From contig NTJI01000001.1 of NCBI GenBank assembly GCA_002307375.1, forward strand, positions 1,550,001 to 1,614,000: a stretch of 64,000 nt of DNA, read 5' to 3'. Position numbers and translations under genes: made by a program. Below, piece after piece: positions 57,005-64,000 of this stretch. This DNA comes from Lysobacteraceae bacterium NML93-0399. GTDB taxonomy: Bacteria; Pseudomonadota; Gammaproteobacteria; Xanthomonadales; Xanthomonadaceae. The number at the start of each line of letters is the position of its first letter. The first letter of the stretch is position 1. A model generated the notes under the pieces. It was not told where the DNA came from. It was given only the letters and a program-made list of their open reading frames with translations, and made no database searches.

Positions 57005-57478
57005 ATGGCAGCCGCCGACCTCGATCGCACCGATCTGCTGCTACTCGCCGAGCTGCAGGCCGGCGGCCGGCTGACCAATGCCGAGCTCGCCGAACGCGTC
57101 CACCTCTCGCCTTCGGCCTGCCTGCGTCGGGTCCAGCGGCTTGAGCGCGACGGGGTGATCGCCGGCTATCGCGCGCAGCTGAGTGCCGAGCGCCTGGGCC
57201 TGGGCCTGCAGGCCTTCGTGCGCGTGCAGCTCAAGCACCACGACAGCGCCGCGGTTGCGGGTTTCGCGCTCATCGTCGACGGCTGGGACGAGGTCGTCGC
57301 CTGCCATGCGCTGACCGGCGACATGGATTACCTGCTGCAGGTGGTCGTGCGCGACCTGGAGCACTTCTCGCGGTTCCTGCTCGACCGCCTGCTCAACCAG
57401 CCGGCCGTGGACGATGTGAACTCGAGCTTCGTGCTGCGGACGGTCAAGGCGGACCGCGGACTGCCGCTGCCGCGCTGA
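57005..57478 (+). CDS. Lrp/AsnC family transcriptional regulator
   Basis: A 157-residue regulator: N-terminal winged HTH (Leu-Thr-Asn-Ala-Glu-Leu-Ala-Glu-Arg-Val-His-Leu-Ser-Pro-Ser-Ala-Cys-Leu-Arg-Arg-Val, about 24-44) and a C-terminal RAM/ligand domain (Cys-His-Ala-Leu-Thr-Gly-Asp-Met-Asp-Tyr-Leu-Leu). Such proteins form octamers that sense amino acids. The divergent position next to phhA suggests it senses phenylalanine or tyrosine and controls phhA; this is inference. The 128-bp shared spacer should hold both promoters. Confidence 0.9.
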   Translation: MAAADLDRTDLLLLAELQAGGRLTNAELAERVHLSPSACLRRVQRLERDGVIAGYRAQLSAERLGLGLQAFVRVQLKHHDSAAVAGFALIVDGWDEVVACHALTGDMDYLLQVVVRDLEHFSRFLLDRLLNQPAVDDVNSSFVLRTVKADRGLPLPR

Positions 57479-57495
57479 CGCACCACGAAGGTGTG
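57479..57495. promoter_or_regulatory. Secondary NtrC-type site upstream of glnA
   Basis: CGCACCACGAAGGTGTG matches the NtrC dyad TGCACC-N5-GGTGCA at nine of its twelve fixed positions. Its centre is exactly 32 bp (three helical turns) upstream of the centre of the better site. Confidence 0.6.
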
Positions 57496-57510
57496 TGATC
57501 TCGGCATCAA

Positions 57511-57527
57511 TGCACCCTGAAGGTGCA
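57511..57527. promoter_or_regulatory. NtrC binding site upstream of glnA
   Basis: TGCACCCTGAAGGTGCA matches the NtrC consensus dyad TGCACC-N5-GGTGCA at every fixed position. It lies about 85 bp upstream of the -12 element of the sigma-54 promoter, suitable for activation by looping. Confidence 0.85.
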
Positions 57528-57587
57528 TTTTCGGGCGTGGACTGAAGCTGGAGCGGCGCAAGTCATTGATCGGAAAAGGGTATTGAA

Positions 57588-57603
57588 TTGGCACGGTACG
57601 TGC
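57588..57603 (+). promoter_or_regulatory. Sigma-54 promoter of glnA
   Basis: TTGGCACGGTACGTGC has the invariant GG (57590-57591) and GC (57602-57603) ten bases apart and the full TTGGCACG -24 element. The glnA start codon is 43 bp downstream. Confidence 0.88.
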
Positions 57604-57646
57604 GTAGTGAGGCCCACATCCTCACCCTGCAAGGCGGTTGTTTCCG

Positions 57647-59056
57647 ATGTCCAGCGAAAATCTCGACAAGCTGATCAAGGACCACAAGATCGAGTTCATC
57701 GATCTGCGCTTCACCGACATGCGCGGCGTCCAGCACCATGTGACGTTTCCGAAGTCGATCATCGAACCGGGCCTGTTCGAGGACGGCAAGATGTTCGACG
57801 GCTCGTCGATCAGCGGCTGGAAGGGCATCCACAACTCCGACATGGTGCTGCTGCCCGACGCATCGACCGCGTTCGTCGACCCGTTCACCGCCGATCCGAC
57901 GCTGGTGGTGACCTGCGACATCCTCGACCCCACCACGATGCAGGCCTACGAGCGCGACCCGCGCGGCATCGCCAAGAAGGCCGAGGCGTTCCTGAAGTCC
58001 AGCGGCATCGCCGACCAGGCCTTCTTCGGCCCCGAGCCCGAGTTCTTCATCTTCGACTCGGTGCGCTACGGCAACGAGATGGGCCACACCTTCTTCCACA
58101 TCGATTCGGAAGAAGCGCACTGGAACTCGGCCAAGGAATATGAAGGCGGCAACAGCGGCTATCGCCCGGGCATCAAGGGCGGCTACTTCCCGGTCGCACC
58201 GCTCGATTCGCTGCACGACATCCGTGCCGAGATGTGCAAGACGCTCGAGCAGGTCGGCATCGAAGTCGAAGTGCACCACCACGAGGTCGCGAACGCGGGC
58301 CAGTGCGAGATCGGCACGCGCTTCAACTCGCTGGTCGCCAAGTCCGACGAGCTGCAGACGCTGAAGTACATCGTCAAGAACGTCGCCTTCCGCAACGGCA
58401 AGACCGCGACCTTCATGCCCAAGCCGATCGTCGGCGACAACGGCAGCGGCATGCACGTGCACCAGTCGCTGGCCAAGGGCGGCACCAACCTGTTCACCGG
58501 TGACGGCTACGGCGGCCTGTCGCAGACGGCGCTGTGGTACATCGGCGGCGTGTTCAAGCACGCGCGTGCGATCAACGCGTTCTCCAACGCCTCGACCAAT
58601 TCCTACAAGCGTCTGGTCCCCGGCTATGAGGCGCCGGTGATGCTGGCCTATTCGGCGTCGAACCGTTCGGCTTCGTGCCGCATTCCGTATGTCGCCAACC
58701 CGAAGGCGCGCCGCATCGAGATGCGCTTCCCCGATCCGATGCAGTCGGGCTACCTGACCTTCGCCGCGCTGATGATGGCGGGTCTGGACGGCATCAAGAA
58801 CCAGATCGACCCGGGCGGCCCGAGCGACAAGGATCTCTACGACCTGCCGCCGGAAGAAGAGAAGAACTTCCCGACCGTGTGCCACTCGCTCGACCAGGCA
58901 CTCGACGCGCTCGACAAGGATCGCGAGTTCCTCAAGGCCGGCGGCGTGTTCACCGACGACTTCATCGACGCCTACATCGCGCTGAAGATGAAGGAGGTCA
59001 CCGCGTTCCGCGGCGCGACGCATCCGCTCGAATACCAGATGTACTACGCGATCTGA
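57647..59056 (+). CDS. glnA: Glutamine synthetase type I
   Basis: A 469-residue GS-I beta. N-terminal Asp-Gly-Ser-Ser-Ile-x-Gly-Trp (about 50-57), metal and substrate sites in Gly-Pro-Glu-Pro-Glu-Phe-Phe-Ile-Phe and [10 protein letters not shown], ATP site Lys-Pro, and the adenylylation loop [10 protein letters not shown] (Tyr near 398). It makes glutamine from glutamate and ammonia. Start at ATG 57647. A sigma-54 promoter and NtrC sites lie upstream, so it is induced under nitrogen limitation; the adenylylation Tyr predicts control by GlnE. The 3' end is copied downstream of its stop. Confidence 0.98.
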   Translation: MSSENLDKLIKDHKIEFIDLRFTDMRGVQHHVTFPKSIIEPGLFEDGKMFDGSSISGWKGIHNSDMVLLPDASTAFVDPFTADPTLVVTCDILDPTTMQAYERDPRGIAKKAEAFLKSSGIADQAFFGPEPEFFIFDSVRYGNEMGHTFFHIDSEEAHWNSAKEYEGGNSGYRPGIKGGYFPVAPLDSLHDIRAEMCKTLEQVGIEVEVHHHEVANAGQCEIGTRFNSLVAKSDELQTLKYIVKNVAFRNGKTATFMPKPIVGDNGSGMHVHQSLAKGGTNLFTGDGYGGLSQTALWYIGGVFKHARAINAFSNASTNSYKRLVPGYEAPVMLAYSASNRSASCRIPYVANPKARRIEMRFPDPMQSGYLTFAALMMAGLDGIKNQIDPGGPSDKDLYDLPPEEEKNFPTVCHSLDQALDALDKDREFLKAGGVFTDDFIDAYIALKMKEVTAFRGATHPLEYQMYYAI

Positions 59057-59317
59057 TGGGCAATCGGCGCGTCATCGTCATGGCTTCGACGGGGCGGCTG
59101 CCCGGCCCGTCGCAGCGCGACGGGCGTTCGCCGGGCACGCGCGGCAGTGCCGCGCAGGCGTGCCCGGCTCACCCGCTCGAGTATCAGATGTACTACGCGA
59201 TCTGATGGCGATCGCATACGTCAACGTCATGGCTTCGACGGGGCGGCTGTCCGGCCCGTCGCAGCGCGACGGGCATTCGCCGGGCACGCGCGGCCAGATG
59301 TACGACGCGATCTGATG
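59021..59317 (+). repeat. Tandem duplications of the glnA 3' end
   Basis: The last 39 bases of the region around the glnA stop (59021-59059, CATCCGCTCGAATACCAGAT then GTACTACGCGATCTGATGG) recur at 59170-59208 with few changes and, shortened, at 59294-59317. The intervening spacers (59058-59169 and 59209-59293) share a block beginning ATGGCTTCGACGGGGCGGCT and running through a CCCGTCGCAGCGCGACGGG hairpin. The structure looks like stepwise duplication of about 120-150 bp including the end of glnA. Confidence 0.9.
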
Positions 59318-59324
59318 CACCTGG

Positions 59325-59350
59325 AAGGGTCTGCCAATTGGCAGGCCCTT
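59325..59350 (+). terminator. Probable terminator after glnA and its repeats
   Basis: AAGGG-TCTGCCAA-TTGGCAGG-CCCTT forms a near-perfect stem followed by CTTCGTTTC. The T-run is weak, but the position fits the end of the glnA transcript. Confidence 0.65.
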
Positions 59351-59356
59351 CTTCGT

Positions 59357-60360
<1,004 letters not shown>

Positions 60361-60379
60361 CCCCGTGGAGATTCCTGAC

Positions 60380-61780
60380 ATGAAAAAGATCGAGTTCCGC
60401 GGATGGAAGACCCGGTTGCAGGCGCTGTGCCTGCCGCTGTTCTGCGCGCTCGCGCTGTCCGGCTTCGCCGGCATCGCGATGGCGCAGGACGTCGCGCCGG
60501 AGGTCACGGGCGCGCTGGTCGATGCGACCGTCGCGGTTGACGCACCTGTCGAGACCGCGGCCGTCACCTTCGACAGCGGCAACGTCGCCTGGATGCTCAC
60601 GTCCACGCTGCTGGTGCTGCTGATGGTGGTGCCGGGCCTGGCGCTGTTCTACGGCGGCATGGTCCGCGCCAAGAACGTGCTGTCGGTGCTGATGCAGGTG
60701 CTGGTGGTGTTCTCGACTGTGATCATCCTGTGGGTGGCCTACGGCTACAGCGCGGCATTCACCGATGGCAATGCCTTCTTCGGCTCGTTCACCCAGAAGG
60801 CCTTCCTCCGCGGCATTACCGCCGAAACGGATGCCGGCGGCCTGCCGGAGTTCCTCTTCATCGTGTTCCAGTCGACTTTCGCCGGGATCACCGCGGCGCT
60901 GGTCGTCGGTGCGTTCGCCGAACGCATCCGGTTCGCGGCGGTGCTGCTGTTCTCGATCCTGTGGGTGACGCTGGCCTATGTGCCGATGGTGCACATGGTG
61001 TGGAGCGGCGAAGACGGCTTCCTCGCGCACAAGGGCGTGATCGATTTTGCCGGCGGCACGGTGGTGCACATCAATGCCGGGGTCGCCGGTCTGGTCGGTG
61101 CGTACTTCGTCGGCAGGCGGTTGGGCTACGGCAAGGAGGTCATCAAGCCGCACAGCGTGCCCTTCACGTTCATCGGCGCGGCACTGCTGTGGGTGGGCTG
61201 GTTCGGCTTCAACGCCGGCTCCGCGCTCGCCGCCGATGCCAGCGCGTCGCTGGCCATGCTCAACACCATGGTCGCCACTGCGGCCGGCGTGGTGGCGTGG
61301 AGCATCGCCGAAGCCTTTACCAAGGGTCGCCCCTCGGCGCTCGGCGCGGCCTCGGGTGCGATTGCGGGCCTGGTCGGTGTCACGCCGGCCGCCGGCACTG
61401 TCGGCCCGATGGGCGCGCTGGTGATCGGCCTGGTGGCCGGCGCGCTGTGCGTTTGGGGCGTGACGGGTCTGAAGCGCCTGCTGCGCGCCGACGACAGTCT
61501 CGACGTGTTCGGCGTGCACGGCATCGGGGGCATCGTCGGCGCGCTGCTGACCGGCGTCTTCAGCGCGCAGTCGCTGGGGGGCACCGAAGCGGACCTGGCG
61601 ATCGGCGCGCAGGTATGGGTGCAGTTCGTCAGTGTGGCGTTCACCGTGTTGTGGTGCGCAGTGGTCACGGTGGTGGTGATGCTGCTCGTCAAAGCGGTCG
61701 TCGGCCTGCGCGTAAGCGAAGACGAGGAACGCGAAGGGCTCGACATCGCTTCCCACGGCGAGTCCGCGTACGAGCGATGA
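60380..61780 (+). CDS. amt: Ammonium transporter
   Basis: A 466-residue Amt/Rh channel with a cleavable N-terminal signal-like region (about 8-35), then 11 transmembrane helices. Family landmarks: Pro-Gly-Leu-Ala-Leu-Phe-Tyr-Gly-Gly-Met-Val-Arg, Asp-Phe-Ala-Gly-Gly-Thr-Val-Val-His-Ile-Asn-Ala-Gly-Val-Ala-Gly-Leu (containing one of the twin pore His) and Asp-Val-Phe-Gly-Val-His-Gly-Ile-Gly-Gly (the other). It conducts ammonium across the inner membrane and is blocked by unmodified GlnK. It follows glnK in one transcript. Confidence 0.96.
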   Translation: MKKIEFRGWKTRLQALCLPLFCALALSGFAGIAMAQDVAPEVTGALVDATVAVDAPVETAAVTFDSGNVAWMLTSTLLVLLMVVPGLALFYGGMVRAKNVLSVLMQVLVVFSTVIILWVAYGYSAAFTDGNAFFGSFTQKAFLRGITAETDAGGLPEFLFIVFQSTFAGITAALVVGAFAERIRFAAVLLFSILWVTLAYVPMVHMVWSGEDGFLAHKGVIDFAGGTVVHINAGVAGLVGAYFVGRRLGYGKEVIKPHSVPFTFIGAALLWVGWFGFNAGSALAADASASLAMLNTMVATAAGVVAWSIAEAFTKGRPSALGAASGAIAGLVGVTPAAGTVGPMGALVIGLVAGALCVWGVTGLKRLLRADDSLDVFGVHGIGGIVGALLTGVFSAQSLGGTEADLAIGAQVWVQFVSVAFTVLWCAVVTVVVMLLVKAVVGLRVSEDEEREGLDIASHGESAYER

Positions 61781-61912
61781 GCGGCTGGCGGTGTCGGTGC
61801 CCGTCACGGGCGCCGGCCGGGAGCGCGGAGCGTCGGACGACGGCGGGACGGCTTTCGCCCGCGTTCCGTCGCGCGGCTTGCTCTCCACGGCGTGGCGGGG
61901 TGCAATGCGGCC

Positions 61913-62671
61913 ATGCGCAAAGTCCTCTTCGCCGCGTTCGCCGCCCTGCTGCTGTCCGCCTGCGCCCACCAGCAGGCGCCGCGCAACCCGCTCGCCACCT
62001 GGGTGCCTTCGTCCAATCACGACGTGCGGCGCCCGCTGCTCGTGGTGCTGCACTACACCGAGCAGGACTCGGTGCAGCGCAGTCTCGACACGTTGCGGAC
62101 GGCCAACAGCGGTGGTCGCGTGAGTGCGCACTATCTGGTCGGTCAGGACGGCACGCGCTACCAGCTCGTCTCCGAAATCCACCGCGCCTGGCACGCCGGG
62201 GCTGGAAGCTGGGGGCCGGTGCGCGACGTCAATTCGGCGTCGATCGGCATCGAACTCGACAACAACGGCCGCGAGCCGTTCGCCGAGCCACTGGTACAGA
62301 GCCTGCTGGTGCTGCTGGAGGATCTGCAGACCCGCTGGCGGATTCCGGCGGAAAACTTCATCGCCCATTCCGATCTCGCACCCGGACGCAAGATCGACCC
62401 GGGTGTGCACTTCCCGTGGAAGCGGCTGGCGCAGCATGGCTACGGTGTCTGGCCGCGCGACGACACCCCGCCCCCGCCGCCCGGCTTCGACGTGATCCAG
62501 GCCCTGCGCACCGTCGGCTATCCGGTCGACGACCTCGACGCCACCGCGCGCGCGTTCCGCCTGCGGTTCCGCGCGCTGGCCGACGGCCCGCTCGACGCCG
62601 AGGACCATCGCATCCTGTACGCGCTGGTGCAGGGCTGGACGATTCCGGTGCAGACGACAACGAGTCCGTAG
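61913..62671 (+). CDS. amiD: N-acetylmuramoyl-L-alanine amidase, AmiD-type lipoprotein
   Basis: A 252-residue protein with lipobox Leu-Leu-Ser-Ala-Cys (about 13-17) and an amidase_2 domain. Zn ligands: His in Val-Leu-His-Tyr-Thr (about 44), and His and Asp in Ile-Ala-His-Ser-Asp-Leu-Ala-Pro-Gly-Arg-Lys-Ile-Asp-Pro-Gly (His about 153, Asp about 163). A small C-terminal peptidoglycan-binding-like helical domain follows. The layout equals E. coli AmiD, an outer-membrane amidase that trims muropeptides. An in-frame ATG at 61892 would spoil the lipoprotein signal, so 61913 is preferred. Confidence 0.88.
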   Translation: MRKVLFAAFAALLLSACAHQQAPRNPLATWVPSSNHDVRRPLLVVLHYTEQDSVQRSLDTLRTANSGGRVSAHYLVGQDGTRYQLVSEIHRAWHAGAGSWGPVRDVNSASIGIELDNNGREPFAEPLVQSLLVLLEDLQTRWRIPAENFIAHSDLAPGRKIDPGVHFPWKRLAQHGYGVWPRDDTPPPPPGFDVIQALRTVGYPVDDLDATARAFRLRFRALADGPLDAEDHRILYALVQGWTIPVQTTTSP

Positions 62672-62696
62672 CGCCCACCGCCGGGCTGCCGGGGTC

Positions 62697-63665
62697 TCAG
62701 CGCTGCGAGTGGCCGGTGTCGTGGTGATCGCGTCGCACGAACAGGTCGGGACGGATCAGCTCGATGAAGGCACGGGCCTGCGGTGACAGCACCTTGCCCT
62801 TGCGCACCACCACGCCGTAGCTGCGTGCGGGAAACCAGTCCGACACCGGCCGCATCCCGAGCCGCGCGCTGTCGCCGTCATCCAGGCAGATCGCACTGAC
62901 GATCGAGATGCCCATGCCCAGCGCCACGTACTGCTTGATGACCTCCCAGCCGCCCACTTCCAGCGCCACCGTGTAGGGCACGCGCGCCTGCTGGAAGACC
63001 TGATCGACGAGGCGGTAGGTGATCTGGCGCTTCGGCGGCAGGATCAGACCGTAGCGGCCGATCTCCTCGAGCGTCAGTCGCTTCACGCGCACGAGGGCGT
63101 GGTCGGGCGGGGTCAGCAGGATCGGGTCGAAGCGATAGACCGGCGCGTAGTCGAGATCGCCGGGCACGTCGACCATCGAACCGACGACCAGATCCACCGC
63201 ATCGCTGCGCAGCAGGTCGGTGCCGTCGGCGGTGATCGCATCCTGAAGGCGCAGGCGCACGTGCGGGTGCTGCCGGCGGAACGCGTCGACGATGCGCGGC
63301 AGCAGGTAGAGGATGGTCGAACTGTTTGCCGCGACCGTCAACTCGCCGGCGTCGAGCCCGCCGACCTCGCGCCGGAACGCGGTCGGAAGGCCGTCGATGC
63401 CCTCGACCAGCGGCCTCGCCAGCGCGTACAGCACCTCGCCCTCGCGCGTGGGCACCAGACGCCGGCCGCTGCGTTCGAGCAGCTTGACCCCGAGTTCGCG
63501 CTCGAGCGCCTGCAGCTGCAGCGAAATCGCAGGCTGGCTGACGTAAAGCGCTTCGGCCGCCCGCGACACCGAGCCCAATCGCGTGGTCTGGCAGAACGCC
63601 CGCAGTGGCTTGAGGCGGTCGCTCTTGTAGGGAAACCGTAGCCCGCTCAAGGGTTTGTCGGACAT
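62697..63665 (-). CDS. LysR-family transcriptional regulator, CysB-like
   Basis: A 322-residue LysR protein: wHTH at about 18-75 (Ser-Val-Ser-Arg-Ala-Ala-Glu-Ala-Leu-Tyr-Val-Ser-Gln-Pro-Ala-Ile-Ser-Leu-Gln) and a periplasmic-binding-protein-like effector domain (Ala-Asn-Ser-Ser-Thr-Ile-Leu-Tyr-Leu-Leu-Pro-Arg). The opening differs from most LysR proteins by a short N-terminal extension before the HTH, as in CysB-type members. ATG at 63665. It is divergent from aceB with 118 bp between, and probably regulates it or sulfur genes elsewhere; which is not decided by sequence. Confidence 0.9.
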   Translation of the reverse strand: MSDKPLSGLRFPYKSDRLKPLRAFCQTTRLGSVSRAAEALYVSQPAISLQLQALERELGVKLLERSGRRLVPTREGEVLYALARPLVEGIDGLPTAFRREVGGLDAGELTVAANSSTILYLLPRIVDAFRRQHPHVRLRLQDAITADGTDLLRSDAVDLVVGSMVDVPGDLDYAPVYRFDPILLTPPDHALVRVKRLTLEEIGRYGLILPPKRQITYRLVDQVFQQARVPYTVALEVGGWEVIKQYVALGMGISIVSAICLDDGDSARLGMRPVSDWFPARSYGVVVRKGKVLSPQARAFIELIRPDLFVRRDHHDTGHSQR

Positions 63666-63692
63666 GGCACGACTCTTATAAGCCTGGCTGAT

Positions 63693-63710
63693 GTTAGGCA
63701 TTGCCATAAC
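63693..63710. promoter_or_regulatory. Candidate LysR operator in the aceB divergent spacer
   Basis: GTTAGGCATTGCCATAAC is a near-perfect dyad (GTTA-GGC-...-GCC-TAAC with one shifted base) lying between the divergent LysR gene and aceB, in a locally AT-richer stretch. LysR proteins bind such T-N11-A dyads. Assignment is inference. Confidence 0.45.
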
Positions 63711-63783
63711 TAGGTTGTCAAATACGAGTCGTCGGAGGACGGTCTGCTGCACCGCATCAGCGCTGCAACGTGAGGACAGTCCC

Positions 63784-64000
63784 GTGAATGCCGTGATCCG
63801 AACTGCCTTGGCCGAGGCCCCACCGCGCCTCGTCCTGCCACCCGGTAGCTCCTTCGATCTGCTGGGACCGGGCGCATGCGCATTCCTGTCGGACCTTCAT
63901 GCGTGCTTCGAGGCGCGGCGCGAGGCCTTGCTGGTCGCCCGCCGCGAACGCCAGGCGACATTCGACGCGGGCGCCCTGCCCGACTTCCGCAGCGACACCC
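63784..64000 (+). CDS. aceB: Malate synthase A (partial, N-terminus only)
   Basis: The first 72 codons are visible, from GTG 63784 (GAGGACA lies upstream). The segment Ala-Phe-Leu-Ser-Asp-Leu-His-Ala-Cys-Phe-Glu-Ala-Arg-Arg-Glu, then Leu-Leu-x-Ala-Arg-x-Glu-Arg-Gln and Leu-Pro-Asp-Phe is the N-terminal clamp of class A malate synthases. The enzyme condenses glyoxylate with acetyl-CoA in the glyoxylate shunt. The catalytic barrel lies beyond the window. Confidence 0.82.
   Translation, partial: MNAVIRTALAEAPPRLVLPPGSSFDLLGPGACAFLSDLHACFEARREALLVARRERQATFDAGALPDFRSDT

Overview
The window is GC-rich chromosomal DNA from a gammaproteobacterium, most likely of the family Xanthomonadaceae (Lysobacteraceae; Luteimonas/Lysobacter-like). 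The evidence is the origin-proximal block rpmH-rnpA-yidC-mnmE / dnaA-dnaN-recF-gyrB, the tonB-exbB-exbD1-exbD2 cluster facing pdxJ just beyond gyrB, and several families of GC-rich intergenic palindromes. No rRNA, tRNA, CRISPR array, transposase or prophage gene was seen. Genus assignment is inference.

Layout. 1-9.4 kb: a partial lipid acyltransferase, ArfB, a DUF2059 protein, tRNA pseudouridine synthase TruC, an M16 peptidase, a ketopantoate reductase-like enzyme and envelope lipoproteins, separated by repeat-rich spacers. 9.4-18 kb: a YadG/YadH ABC exporter, ferredoxin-NADP reductase, an M50-like membrane protein, and a tight operon (membrane protein, XRE regulator, S33 peptidase, NatA/NatB-type ABC transporter) ending in a clear terminator. 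18-30 kb: the replication origin. MnmE, YidC, RnpA and RpmH run leftward and DnaA, DnaN, RecF and GyrB run rightward from an AT-rich dnaA-dnaN spacer with DnaA-box-like sequences; four parS-like palindromes lie in and around recF. 30-37.6 kb: M48 and TPR envelope proteins, the TonB/ExbB/ExbD energy module, pdxJ and cardiolipin synthase.

37.8-45.3 kb is the most distinctive region: a six-gene operon behind a textbook sigma-54 (-24/-12) promoter. Its order and protein features match the Fap functional-amyloid secretion system: FapA, FapB and FapC with Asn/Gln/Gly amyloid repeats, FapD C39 peptidase, FapE, and FapF coiled-coil/beta-barrel porin. A sigma-54 enhancer-binding regulator gene lies convergently just downstream. 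FapC carries an unusual block of about ten Asp-Arg-Ser-Leu-Thr-Glu-Thr-Thr-like octads, and neither amyloid subunit contains cysteine.

45.3-64 kb: a radical SAM protein, a histidine kinase/response regulator pair, a long inverted-repeat element with hexanucleotide microsatellites, 2OG oxygenase-fbp, an aminotransferase, an azurin gene abutting a TonB receptor, phhA with a divergent Lrp regulator, and a nitrogen module. In that module glnA has a sigma-54 promoter and two NtrC-type dyads 32 bp apart, and is followed by glnK-amt. The 3' end of glnA is duplicated downstream of its stop codon. The window ends with an AmiD-type amidase and a CysB-like LysR regulator divergent from malate synthase (aceB, cut by the window edge).
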